From assembly GCA_903851195.1 (NCBI GenBank), contig CAINNJ010000038.1:62001-126000 (forward strand): a DNA stretch of 64,000 nt, in the 5' to 3' direction. A program made the translations under genes and the position numbers. Source of the stretch: an uncultured Acidobacteriia bacterium (GTDB lineage Bacteria; Acidobacteriota; Terriglobia; Bryobacterales; Bryobacteraceae). This document shows, one piece after another, positions 25,950-33,837 of this stretch; position 1 is the stretch's first letter, and every line of letters starts with the position of its first letter. The notes beneath the pieces are model-generated. The model was given only the letters and a program-made list of their open reading frames with translations, did no database searches and had not been told where the DNA came from.

Positions 25950-27625
25950 AGCTATCGCGCCGTGAAGTGCTCGCGATGGCCGGGGTGGGGATGACGGCCG
26001 GCGCCGGAATGCTGCGCGGGGCAGAGGGCGCGCCGCTGTTCGAGGAGGTTCCGGCATCGGTCAGCGGGATCACGTGGACGCACGATAATGCGATGTCGAA
26101 GGAGCATTATTTGCCGGAGGCGCTGGGTCCGGGCGTGGCGTTTCTCGACTACGACAACGATGGCTGGATGGATATTTATCTGGTCAACAGCGGCGCCTGC
26201 GATTTTTATCAGCCGGGTAAGGGGACGCGCAACGCCCTGTATAAGAACAATCGCGACGGCACGTTTACCGATGTGACGGAGAAGGCCGGTGTCGGCGGCG
26301 GCACGTTCGGGATGGGGGTGGCGGTCGGCGACTTCGATAACGACGGGTGGCCGGATATTTTCGTGACGTCTTACGGGAAATGCATCCTGTACAAAAACAA
26401 TCGCGACGGCACATTCACGGATGTAACGAAGAAGGCCGGGCTGGAAACGCCCGGCTGGACGACAAGCGCGGTCTGGTTCGATTACGACAACGACGGGCGG
26501 CTGGATCTGTTCCTCTGCAGCTTCGTCGATTACGGGAGTTCCGCGCATCTCTCGTGCGGCGATAACAAGCTGGGGAAGCGTTATTACTGCATTCCGCGGT
26601 TCTTTAAGCCGACGGCCAGCTATCTGTATCACAACAACGGGGACGGAACCTTCACGGAGGTGGGCCGGCATACGGACATCGCGCGGTCGCTGGGTAAGGG
26701 GCTGGGCGTGGTGGCGACGGACATCAATAACGACGGGCGGATGGATCTGTTCGTCGCCAACGATACGGTGCAGAATTTCCTGTATGCCAACCGCGGGATG
26801 GTGGGCGGCAAGTGGCAGTTCGAAGAGATCGCGCTGGCGGCGGAGGTGGCCTTCGGGGAGCAAGGGCAGCCGCGGTCCGGGATGGGCGTGGATGCGGCGG
26901 ATGTCTTCGGGACCGGGTATCAGGATCTGTTTGTCGCGAACGTGGATCAGGAGATGTTTTCGCTGTACCGGAATCAGAAGGACGAGACCTTTCGGGATGC
27001 GGCGCAGGCGAACGGGATTGCGCGGTCGACGCGGCTGCTGAGCGGGTGGGGGCTGAAGTTTTTCGATTACGACAATGACGGGGCGGTGGATCTGATTCTG
27101 GCCAACGGGCATCCGGACGACATGATCGAGAACTATTCGCCGGCCGTGCGGTACAGGGAGCCGCTGCTGTTGTTTCATAACGACGGGGGCAAGCTGCGCG
27201 ATGTGAGCGAGGCGGGCGGTCCGGCGTTCGGGAGGAACTGGCCGGCGAGGGGGCTGGCGGTGGGGGATTTTGACAACGACGGGCGGCTGGATGTGCTGGT
27301 CGGGAATAACGGGGGCGCTCCGCTGCTGCTGCGGAATCGCGCGGGCGCGGGGAACCACTGGGTGGGGCTGAAGCTGGAGGGGGTGCGGTGTAACCGGGAT
27401 GCGGTGGGGGCGCGGATCCGGTGGTCGGCCGGCGGGGTGGTGCGGTCGCGGATGAAGACTGGCGGGGGGAGTTATCTGAGTTCGCACGATCCGCGGGAGG
27501 TTTTGGGCCTGGGGAGCGCGGGGAAGGTGGACTGGGTGGAGATTGTCTGGCCGGGAGGGGGGAAGGCGCAGCGGGTGGAGGGGCTGGTGGTGGACCGGTA
27601 TGTGACGGTTCGGCAGGCGGTTTGA
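25946..27625 (+). CDS. CRTAC1-family protein: FG-GAP/VCBS propeller with ASPIC/UnbV domain, Tat-exported
   Basis: A 559-residue protein. The N-terminus has a twin-arginine signal ([17 protein letters not shown]). At least six calcium-binding FG-GAP/VCBS loops follow, with D-x-[DN]-NDG-x-x-D consensus: [45 protein letters not shown] and DFDNDGRLD. The C-terminal ~90 residues form an ASPIC/UnbV domain ([29 protein letters not shown]). Two of the blades contain a near-identical 41-bp stretch (about 26237 and 26388), so they arose by recent duplication. Proteins of this type are thought to bind calcium and to act outside the cytoplasm; no enzyme activity is established. It overlaps the TPR gene by four bases and starts with GTG. 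Confidence 0.88.
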   Translation: MKLSRREVLAMAGVGMTAGAGMLRGAEGAPLFEEVPASVSGITWTHDNAMSKEHYLPEALGPGVAFLDYDNDGWMDIYLVNSGACDFYQPGKGTRNALYKNNRDGTFTDVTEKAGVGGGTFGMGVAVGDFDNDGWPDIFVTSYGKCILYKNNRDGTFTDVTKKAGLETPGWTTSAVWFDYDNDGRLDLFLCSFVDYGSSAHLSCGDNKLGKRYYCIPRFFKPTASYLYHNNGDGTFTEVGRHTDIARSLGKGLGVVATDINNDGRMDLFVANDTVQNFLYANRGMVGGKWQFEEIALAAEVAFGEQGQPRSGMGVDAADVFGTGYQDLFVANVDQEMFSLYRNQKDETFRDAAQANGIARSTRLLSGWGLKFFDYDNDGAVDLILANGHPDDMIENYSPAVRYREPLLLFHNDGGKLRDVSEAGGPAFGRNWPARGLAVGDFDNDGRLDVLVGNNGGAPLLLRNRAGAGNHWVGLKLEGVRCNRDAVGARIRWSAGGVVRSRMKTGGGSYLSSHDPREVLGLGSAGKVDWVEIVWPGGGKAQRVEGLVVDRYVTVRQAV

Positions 27626-28031
27626 GGGTGAGGTAAGCGATATTCGATTGAGAAAGAGCGGCGGGCCGGGGTCCTTTTCAGGTACGGCTCCGGGGGTTGG
27701 GTTGACGGGTTAAAGACGCGTTCCGGAGTGCCGGAATATCAAAAACATTGGGAAATTTAGGTTCGCTCGGCAATTTCGCGATTTTTTTGGCCTGGTTTGC
27801 GGCGCGGACTGCGGGTGGCGGGGCGGCGGCGGGACCGGGCGGCGGAGATGCAGATTTCGTTTTTCATCTGTGCCGATTGTGCAGGATGAGGCATGGAGGA
27901 ATGGGTTACGGGCCGGCGGCGGTGGAGTGAGTTGATGTTCGTTTTGTTGGGGTTGGCGGGAAAAAATAAATTTTGGTGCGCAGTCACCGGCGAACCGCAG
28001 GCAGGGAAGTAAACTAGACTTAGTTCAGCTT
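27626..28031 (+). other. Intergenic stretch of about 400 bases
   Basis: It separates the CRTAC1 gene from the toxin-antitoxin pair. It is G- and T-rich on the plus strand, with T7 and A6 tracts (about 27782 and 27962) but no stem with a U-run good enough to call a terminator. No open frame here has a convincing start, ribosome site or recognisable product. The promoter and operator of the antitoxin gene should lie at its right end. Confidence 0.5.
28012..28025 (+). promoter_or_regulatory. Possible toxin-antitoxin operator palindrome
   Basis: AACTA GACT TAGTT, an inverted repeat with perfect five-base arms (28012-28016 and 28021-28025), ends six bases before the antitoxin ATG at 28032. Phd-type antitoxins usually repress their own operon by binding such a palindrome. 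The size and position fit, but this is a single short site. Confidence 0.35.
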
Positions 28032-28271
28032 ATGAAGACAGTCAATATTCACGCCGCCAAGACTCATCTTTCATCCCTGGTTGAAGATGCGGCGGCAGGA
28101 CAGGAAATCATTATTGCGAAAGCGGGCAAGCCGATAGCGAGGTTAGTGGCGCTGGAAAAACCGTCGTTCAGGCTGGCTCTCGGCGCGCTGAAGGGTCGCA
28201 TCCACGCTTCGGACGATTTCGATGCGCCGTTACCGCCGGACATATTGAAGGAGTTCGGAATCGCTGAATGA
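28032..28271 (+). CDS. Phd/YefM-family antitoxin
   Basis: A 79-residue antitoxin. The N-terminal Phd fold is visible: MKTVNIHAAKTHLSSLVEDA, then GQEIIIAKAGKPIARLVAL, which is the usual dimer and DNA-binding core. The C-terminal 30 residues (HASDDFDAPLPPDILKEFG) would wrap and block the toxin. Its end overlaps the toxin start by four bases (ATGA). Antitoxins of this type are paired with PIN-domain VapC-like toxins in many bacteria. It probably represses the operon at the palindrome immediately upstream. Confidence 0.88.
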   Translation: MKTVNIHAAKTHLSSLVEDAAAGQEIIIAKAGKPIARLVALEKPSFRLALGALKGRIHASDDFDAPLPPDILKEFGIAE

Positions 28272-28663
28272 ACCTTTTGCTGGACACGCACGTCCTGATC
28301 TGGTGGATGGAGGACAACCCACGGCTCGGAGCGAACATCAGGAAAGTATTACTCGGCAGGACCGCTCAGCCCGTAGTCAGCGCGGTTTCCATCTGGGAGA
28401 TCTCGATTAAAGCCGCGATCGGACGAATCACGATGCCGGAACCGCAGGAGTTGTGGGTTCCGCGACTGCGGGACGAGTGGGGCGTGCATTCGCTATCGGT
28501 AACGTTCGAACATGCAATTGCCGTTCGGACTCTGCCATTGCACCACAACGATCCTTTTGACCGGATGCTGATCGCGCAGGCGCGATGCGAGGATATCGCT
28601 CTGGTTACCGTCGATCCGGCGATTGCGGCGTACAACGTTCGGACCATCGACGCGAGGATTTGA
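28268..28663 (+). CDS. PIN-domain toxin, VapC-like ribonuclease
   Basis: A 131-residue PIN-domain RNase. The acidic metal-binding residues are in place: Asp6 in LLLDTHVLIWW, Glu44 in SIWEISIKAA, Asp95 and Asp98 in HHNDPFDRMLIAQA, and Asp116 in VTVDPAI. Toxins of this family (the PIN type with THxLIWW) cut tRNA or rRNA when the antitoxin is degraded. It is translationally coupled to the Phd-type antitoxin. The module appears intact, and nothing nearby marks it as part of a larger mobile element. Confidence 0.9.
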   Translation: MNLLLDTHVLIWWMEDNPRLGANIRKVLLGRTAQPVVSAVSIWEISIKAAIGRITMPEPQELWVPRLRDEWGVHSLSVTFEHAIAVRTLPLHHNDPFDRMLIAQARCEDIALVTVDPAIAAYNVRTIDARI

Positions 28664-28894
28664 CCGCGGTATTTAAGCGGTCCGGAGATCCCTCAACACC
28701 CCGTCAACCGGTCGACGTTCCGAAGTGAAACGGCCCTTCGGCATCTTTGTGCTTTCTTAACGGAAACAGTGCTACTGTGTCCGACAAATGCGCTTTCGGA
28801 AATCGATTGTACCCGCCGTTGCGCGGGGTCATCGAAATCTTCCCCGGGCCACATCTCTTCATCACGCCGCACCGTTGCCGAAGGGTGGTGCGTT

Positions 28895-29596
28895 GTGAAC
28901 TCATTCGATTCCTCGATTCTTCATTTCCTGAACGGATTTGCTCATCGCTCCTACTCCGTGGATGCTCTTGTGGCGATTGTCGAGGAGAGCAACCTGTTAA
29001 AAGGCGGACTGATTCTGACCCTGTTCTGGTGGGCGTGGTTCCACGAGAGCGTTCCCTCCACGAATAAGCGGGAAGTTCTTTGTTTCGCGCTGGTGTCGAG
29101 TTGTTTCGCGCTGCTGTTGGGGCGGGCGCTGGCGCTTTGCATTCCGTTCCGGGAGAGGCCGCTGCGGAACGCGGCGCTGCATTTTCAGATTCCGTATACG
29201 GTCGGCGGGGACGTTCACAGCTGGAACTCCTGTCCCAGCGATCACGCCATTCTTTTCTTTTGCCTCGCCACGTGCCTTTGGATGATTTCCTGGCGGCTGG
29301 GGCTTGCAGCCATGATCCACGCGGTATTCGTGATCAGCCTGCCCCGCGTGTACGTTGGTTATCATTATCCAACCGATATTGTGGCGGGCGCGCTGCTGGG
29401 AACGGGATCGGCGCTGGCGTGCCGGTCCAGCGGTCTGAGGCGGCGTCTGAGCGCTCCGGCGTTCCAGTGGATGCAGACACATCCCGCTTCCTTTTACGCG
29501 TTTGCGTTCGCGGCGACATTCGAGGTGGCGGAGTTGTTTCAGTCGCTGCTGGTGCTGCAATCGTATATTCGACGCGCGTTCATGGCTTTGCTGTAA
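28895..29596 (+). CDS. PAP2-superfamily membrane phosphatase
   Basis: A 233-residue membrane protein with five or six hydrophobic segments. The acid phosphatase signature is complete: an R-x6-RP-like block ALCIPFRERPLR near residue 85, the PSDHA loop in SWNSCPSDHAILFF near 115, and LPRVYVGYHYPTDIVAG near 155 with the catalytic His and Asp. Such enzymes dephosphorylate undecaprenyl-PP, phosphatidic acid or similar lipids at the outer face of the inner membrane. I chose the GTG at 28895, preceded by an AAGGGTGG ribosome site; the upstream in-frame stretch is polar and unlike the family. The 231 bases between it and the toxin gene show no other feature. Confidence 0.85.
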   Translation: MNSFDSSILHFLNGFAHRSYSVDALVAIVEESNLLKGGLILTLFWWAWFHESVPSTNKREVLCFALVSSCFALLLGRALALCIPFRERPLRNAALHFQIPYTVGGDVHSWNSCPSDHAILFFCLATCLWMISWRLGLAAMIHAVFVISLPRVYVGYHYPTDIVAGALLGTGSALACRSSGLRRRLSAPAFQWMQTHPASFYAFAFAATFEVAELFQSLLVLQSYIRRAFMALL

Positions 29597-29625
29597 AGCA
29601 CGGCAGGACCTGGTCGACCGACAGA

Positions 29626-29666
29626 GCGCCGGTTAGCAACCGGCGCAAATTAACAATTTGCCCCAC
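29626..29666. repeat. Double-hairpin repeat element, copy 1 (upstream of CHRD gene)
   Basis: A perfect 9-bp hairpin GCGCCGGTT-AGC-AACCGGCGC (29626-29646) runs directly into a second palindrome, CAAATT-AAC-AATTTG (29646-29660), and then CCCCAC. The same plan recurs at 30419 on the other side of the next gene, with the second stem changed but still self-complementary. There is no T-run, so it is not a terminator. Confidence 0.75.
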
Positions 29667-29775
29667 AATTTCGGGAATATCTTTCACAACTTGTTTACAA
29701 CGTGCAACTTGCGGCGATGATCTACTGGAAAGACATGGTTTTTGGTGAAAATTCACACCTTAACCAGGAGGGAAA

Positions 29776-30351
29776 ATGAAAAAGACGACACTTCTGTTCG
29801 CCGCAGCTCTGTGCATGGCACAGGCCTCTTTCGGCGCGGTTATCACTTATACGGTCAGCCTGAACGGCGCGAGCGAAGCCACGCCCAACGCGTCGGCCGG
29901 CACCGGTTCGGCTACGGCAATCATTGACGACAGCGCCAACACACTGACGCTGAACCTGATTTATTCGGGTCTCACGGGAACCGCGACGGCTTCGCACATT
30001 CACTGCTGCACCACCACGGCAGGCACGGGAGCATCGGGTATCGCGGTGCCTTTCGCGATCACCACCGGAGCCACTTCGGGAACCTATTCCGCGACGCTCG
30101 ACCTCGCTCTGACCAGCACGTACAATTCGACGTTTCTCAGCAACAACGGCGGCACGGCGTCCGGCGCGGAAGCCGCGTTGCTTGCCGGCATCGCCGCGGG
30201 AGATGCGTACTGGAATGTTCATTCAACCAGTTACAGTGGCGGCGAAATTCGCGGTTTTCTGGCCCCGGCTCCCGAGCCCGCCACCATTTTCCTGACGGCG
30301 GGCGCGCTGTTCGCGCTTGGCATCCGGAAGTATCGCCGCAATAAGGCCTGA
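29776..30351 (+). CDS. CHRD-domain protein with PEP-CTERM sorting signal
   Basis: A 191-residue exported protein with a signal peptide (KTTLLFAAALCMAQASFG) behind a GGAGG ribosome site. It has a CHRD (chordin-like) domain of about 120 residues with YTVSLNGASEATPN, LTGTATASHIHCC and the closing YWNVHSTSYSGGEIRGFL. The exosortase-type tail APEPATIFLTAGALFALGI is followed by the basic RKYRRNKA. CHRD domains occur in bacterial surface and secreted proteins; the function is not defined. The His of ASHIH and of NVHS are the family's conserved histidines. It is flanked by the two copies of the hairpin repeat and ends at a bidirectional terminator facing the TonB receptor gene. Confidence 0.87.
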   Translation: MKKTTLLFAAALCMAQASFGAVITYTVSLNGASEATPNASAGTGSATAIIDDSANTLTLNLIYSGLTGTATASHIHCCTTTAGTGASGIAVPFAITTGATSGTYSATLDLALTSTYNSTFLSNNGGTASGAEAALLAGIAAGDAYWNVHSTSYSGGEIRGFLAPAPEPATIFLTAGALFALGIRKYRRNKA

Positions 30352-30385
30352 ACGGCGCTGGTTTGCCGGTTTCCCGGGAGTAAAT

Positions 30386-30417
30386 AAAAAGGGGACCCGC
30401 AAGGGTCCCTTTTTTAT
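30386..30417. terminator. Bidirectional terminator between convergent genes
   Basis: The core stem GGGACCC / GGGTCCC (loop GCAA) is flanked by A-rich sequence on the left and TTTTTTATT on the right, so both strands read as a hairpin plus U-run. It serves the CHRD gene (plus) and could also end the TonB receptor transcript (minus). Confidence 0.85.
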
Positions 30418-30418
30418 T

Positions 30419-30498
30419 GCGCCGGTTACCAACCGGCGCGCAGCTTGACAAGCTGCCCCACGGTTCGTCACCGAACAAGCTGCCTACAGTTCGTCGCC
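30419..30498. repeat. Multi-hairpin repeat element, copy 2 (downstream of CHRD gene)
   Basis: The first hairpin, GCGCCGGTT-ACC-AACCGGCGC (30419-30439), is the same as copy 1 apart from the loop. The second, GCAGCTT-GAC-AAGCTGC (30440-30456), differs in sequence from copy 1 but remains a perfect palindrome; CCCAC follows. A third small hairpin, GTTCG-TCAC-CGAAC (30463-30476), comes next. The segment AAGCTGCC...CGAAC (30450-30476) is then repeated in tandem with four changes (30477-30498 region). It ends just before the stop codon of the TonB receptor. Confidence 0.75.
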
Positions 30499-30501
30499 GA
30501 A

Positions 30502-33500
30502 CTAGAAGCTGTACCGGAAACCGAGTTCCGCGACGAAGGCGTGCGGCACAACCGTCCCGGAGGTCGAGAGGAAGTTGCTGGGCAGGCCGAAGCTGGCGGA
30601 TTTGATGCTTGTGGTGTAAGACGTGCCGAAGTTGGCCCGGTTGGTCAGATTGAACATCTGGCCGATCAGTTCAACGCGGTGCCGTTCGTGAAACGTGATG
30701 GTCTTGCTGACCTTCAGATCCAGCTGGAAGAAGGCGCCGCCGGTGAAGTAATCGTAGGGAAGGAACTGCAGCGAGCCATCGGCGAGACCGGCGCGTAATT
30801 GCGCGGCGGTGTAGGCCTTGGTGGCGGTGTAGTTCAGCGGATCGTTCTTCAGGACCACGATGCGCGCCGAGCCGTTGCCGCTGCCGTAGCCATAAGGGTC
30901 GGTGCCTTCGACGCCGTTCCAGCGACGGCCGGAAGCGAGCTGCACGATGGGAGCGACCCGAATGCCCCAGGGCAGTTCCGCGAAGCCGCTGAACACCCAG
31001 CGGTTCTTCTCGTCATTCGGGGCGTGAGCGAGTTCGGCGGGGTCGAAGATATTGTCGGGGTTCATCGCGACGTTGCCGAAGGCTGCCGGGCCACCTGCAT
31101 AGGCAAGAGCGCGGGAGAGGACGTAGTTGGTGTTGACGCTGAAGTGACGGGTGAGGCGGCGGCGGTAGCTGACGTTGAGAGCGTCATACCGGGAGCGCCC
31201 GACGGAGGATTCGACGATGATCTGGGCGAGTTTCGGAAGGCCCGCCGCGACGAAAGCCGCGTCGAGGTCTTTCGCGCCGGTCTGGTAGCGCGTGGGATTG
31301 ATGTTGATGCGCTTGGCTTCGCGGAGACCCAGGCCGTGGACACCTTCCACTTCAATGATGTCGTTCTGCGAGAGCTGCAGCGTGTAGCCGAGGTTGAATT
31401 CCTGGTTATAGGGATTGCGGAAGTCCTTGTTGACCAGGCGGCCGACGGCGCCGGCGGAGAGACTGGTGGCGGCGGGCGGAATCAGCGGCAGAGGATCGAT
31501 CCCGAAGCGATAAGCGGAGAGGCGGATGCTGGTGCCGGGGACGATGCTGGCGGCGGGGTCGCCAGGCCCGGTGCTGCTGAGCTGCAGAACCTGGGTGAAG
31601 ACGCTGTCCTTATTGGTCTGCTGTTCCATGAAGAGCGGCAGGTTCTGGAAGGTCTGGCCGTAGTAGATGCCGTAGCCGCCGCGGATTACATGTTTGCCCT
31701 TGCCGGTGATGTCCCAGGCAAAGCCGACGCGCGGGCTGAAATCTTTGCTGTCGTTGTTCGGAATACCGGCCCAGGGGCTGTTGATGGCTTTGAGGGCGAG
31801 ATAGGTGCGATCCTGCGCCTGCACGTTGCCGCCCTGGAGATTGAAGTCCATGTCCCAGCGGAGGCCGAGATTGAGGCTGAGGCGCGGGGTGATCTTCCAG
31901 TCGTCCTGGAAGTAGAAGCCAAGCATCTTCGCGTTCAGGTCGTCAAAGTGCGAGTTGCCGGTGGAGGCGGACATGCTGGTGACGAGCCCGGGAGAGGCGA
32001 AGCCGAGGGGATAAAGGGCGGTGTTGCCGAGGATGGTGCTGGGATCCTGGCTGAAGCCGACGTTCAGCGTGGAAGGCGTATTGAAGAAGCCGCCGAGTTT
32101 GGGGATGGCGACATAGTCGAAGCCGGTCTTGAAAGAGTGGCGGCCGCGGTTGAAAGCAAGGTCGTCACGGGTCTGCCATTTCTTCTGCACCGATTGCTGC
32201 GGGACGTTCGGGTTGGTGCCGAAGGCCGCGCTGGGGAACGAAACGTAGGGGCTGGAGGTCTTGGCGTCGATCAGGTTGTTCCAGTACTGGTAGCCGAAGG
32301 TGATGGTGTTGACGACCGAGGGGCTGAGCACGGAGTTGAGCGAGACGTTGGCCAACAGGAGGCGGTTGGTAGTAAAGTTACCCGCGGTCAGGTCATTGGT
32401 GGAACCGGCCTGATCGTTGAGGCCCCGGTTTTCCTGATTGCTGTAGGAGATGGAGAGGGATTCGGTTTCGCTGAAGCGATGATCGAGGCGGCCGTTATAG
32501 CGCTGGTCGTTGTAGGGCGTGGGGATGGTGGTGGAGGGCTGCGCGCCGAGCGGTTTCGCGAGAGTGAGTTCGCTGAAGGCTTTCGCGTTGACGGAGAGGA
32601 CGGAGACTTCGCGCTGGCGTTCGAGAGCGAAGAAGGCGAAGGTCTTGTCTTTGGCGATGGGGCCGCCGAAGGAGCCACCATACTGTTGCCGGCTGTAGGG
32701 CGCGGTGGGAGAGTTGCTCTGCTTCGAGAAATAGTCGTTAGCGTCGAGGCTGGTATCGCGCTCGAAGAGGAAGAGCGAACCGTGGTACTGGTTGGAGCCG
32801 GATTTCGTGATCAGGTTGACGGCGGCGCCTTCGCTGCGGCCGTTGGCGGCGGAGAAGCGCTGCGTGCTGATATTGAATTCCTGCACGGCTTCGAGGGGAA
32901 GCTGCATGACGGGGCCGCCGACGGTGTTGTCTTTATCGTCGATGCCGTTGACCGTCACGTTCACGTTGCGTCCGGCCGAGCCGTTCACGCCGAAGACGGC
33001 GATGCGGTTCTTGGTGGGGTCATAGGAGTTGACGGGCTTGGCGCCGGGGGCGAGGAAGGCAAGATTGGCGAAGTCGCGGCCGTTGAGCGGCAGGGTCTGG
33101 ACTTCGCTGGGGGTGATGGAGAGGCTGACGTCGGTTTTGCCGGTATCGACCAGCGGGGCGACGTCACTGACCATGACGGTTTCGGTCTGTGCGCCGGTGG
33201 CGAGCGTGACGTTGAGTTCGGAGGCGGTGGACACCTGCACTTCCACCTTTTCGAAGACGGCCGTGGTGAAACCGGGTTTGGTGACCGTGACGCGGTAGGT
33301 TCCGGCGGGGATCTGGTTGAAGCGGAAGGTGCCCGCTTCGCCGGAAACTTCAGCGCGATTCAGGCCGGTGGAAGGGCTGACCAGGGTGACGTTCGCGCTC
33401 TGGATGACGGCGTGCGAACTGTCGAAGACCGTGCCCTGCAAGGTGCTGGATGCGGTTGCCTGTCCGAACAGGGACGGGGCAGCGGCAACGGCTGCGAATA

Positions 33501-33525
33501 GAAAGGATAAGACGATTTTTTTCAT
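30502..33525 (-). CDS. Oar-like TonB-dependent receptor (intact)
   Basis: A 1,007-residue outer-membrane receptor. I chose the ATG at 33525, which follows a GGGGGAA ribosome site and starts a signal peptide (MKKIVLSFLFAAVAAAPSLFG); the frame is open upstream but without signal character. Residues ~25-110 form a carboxypeptidase-regulatory-like domain (STLQGTVFDSSHAVIQSANV, GTYRVTVTKPGF). A plug follows (VNGIDDKDNTVGGPVMQL) and then a long beta barrel ending GFRYSF. Such receptors take up large substrates or oligosaccharides with TonB/ExbBD energy. No TonB, ExbB or SusD-like gene is near. It is similar in plan but not close in sequence to the frameshifted receptor at 21.2 kb. Confidence 0.93.
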   Translation of the reverse strand: MKKIVLSFLFAAVAAAPSLFGQATASSTLQGTVFDSSHAVIQSANVTLVSPSTGLNRAEVSGEAGTFRFNQIPAGTYRVTVTKPGFTTAVFEKVEVQVSTASELNVTLATGAQTETVMVSDVAPLVDTGKTDVSLSITPSEVQTLPLNGRDFANLAFLAPGAKPVNSYDPTKNRIAVFGVNGSAGRNVNVTVNGIDDKDNTVGGPVMQLPLEAVQEFNISTQRFSAANGRSEGAAVNLITKSGSNQYHGSLFLFERDTSLDANDYFSKQSNSPTAPYSRQQYGGSFGGPIAKDKTFAFFALERQREVSVLSVNAKAFSELTLAKPLGAQPSTTIPTPYNDQRYNGRLDHRFSETESLSISYSNQENRGLNDQAGSTNDLTAGNFTTNRLLLANVSLNSVLSPSVVNTITFGYQYWNNLIDAKTSSPYVSFPSAAFGTNPNVPQQSVQKKWQTRDDLAFNRGRHSFKTGFDYVAIPKLGGFFNTPSTLNVGFSQDPSTILGNTALYPLGFASPGLVTSMSASTGNSHFDDLNAKMLGFYFQDDWKITPRLSLNLGLRWDMDFNLQGGNVQAQDRTYLALKAINSPWAGIPNNDSKDFSPRVGFAWDITGKGKHVIRGGYGIYYGQTFQNLPLFMEQQTNKDSVFTQVLQLSSTGPGDPAASIVPGTSIRLSAYRFGIDPLPLIPPAATSLSAGAVGRLVNKDFRNPYNQEFNLGYTLQLSQNDIIEVEGVHGLGLREAKRININPTRYQTGAKDLDAAFVAAGLPKLAQIIVESSVGRSRYDALNVSYRRRLTRHFSVNTNYVLSRALAYAGGPAAFGNVAMNPDNIFDPAELAHAPNDEKNRWVFSGFAELPWGIRVAPIVQLASGRRWNGVEGTDPYGYGSGNGSARIVVLKNDPLNYTATKAYTAAQLRAGLADGSLQFLPYDYFTGGAFFQLDLKVSKTITFHERHRVELIGQMFNLTNRANFGTSYTTSIKSASFGLPSNFLSTSGTVVPHAFVAELGFRYSF

Positions 33526-33837
33526 GATTCCCCCAAAAACTGCGAACGCGTGACGCTGAACCGATGCGGCCGAGACGATGACGTGATCGTTGCCCCCGAT
33601 GCGGGCACATGAACAGAAATTACTTGCGGGCGCGGCAAGTGATGAAAGCGGCAAACGCTCCGGCGCGAAAGACTCCGGAACGGGACGGGAGTCGCTCAGC
33701 GGGAATGCGTCCCGCGCAAAACCGAGACGTGTATGTTCGAGTTTTGCACAAGTTCACGCGTTCGTAAAGGCAGAATCAGCGGTTTCGCCCCATTTCGCTT
33801 GACACCGGGAGCCGTTTCGTTGCCGGGTAACGGCGTC
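33526..33837 (-). other. Intergenic region upstream of the intact TonB receptor
   Basis: About 310 bases between the M61 peptidase stop and the receptor start. It must contain the receptor promoter, but I cannot pick a convincing -35/-10 pair. A small hairpin, ACTTGC-GGGCGCG-GCAAGT, lies near 33620-33640. No coding frame here is credible. Confidence 0.4.

Noticed and set aside
23010-26057. A 1,015-codon Arg-rich minus-strand frame
   Set aside because: It spans the TonB receptor, a terminator and the TPR gene on the opposite strand. A real gene would not cross these unrelated units.
27840-27990. Possible remnant of a small GxxExxY-type gene on the minus strand
   Set aside because: A short NEICIS-like stretch recalls the beginning of that family, but no further similarity follows and the frame is short. 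It is not enough to call a pseudogene.
29626-30498. The paired hairpin elements as terminators or integron attC sites
   Set aside because: Neither first hairpin is followed by a T-run, and a separate terminator already lies between the genes. The sequence lacks the R and L box layout of attC sites and no integrase is present.
30799-33501. A 900-codon Gly/Val/Glu-rich plus-strand frame
   Set aside because: It is antisense to an intact TonB receptor with a signal peptide and barrel end. The composition is typical of GC-rich shadows.
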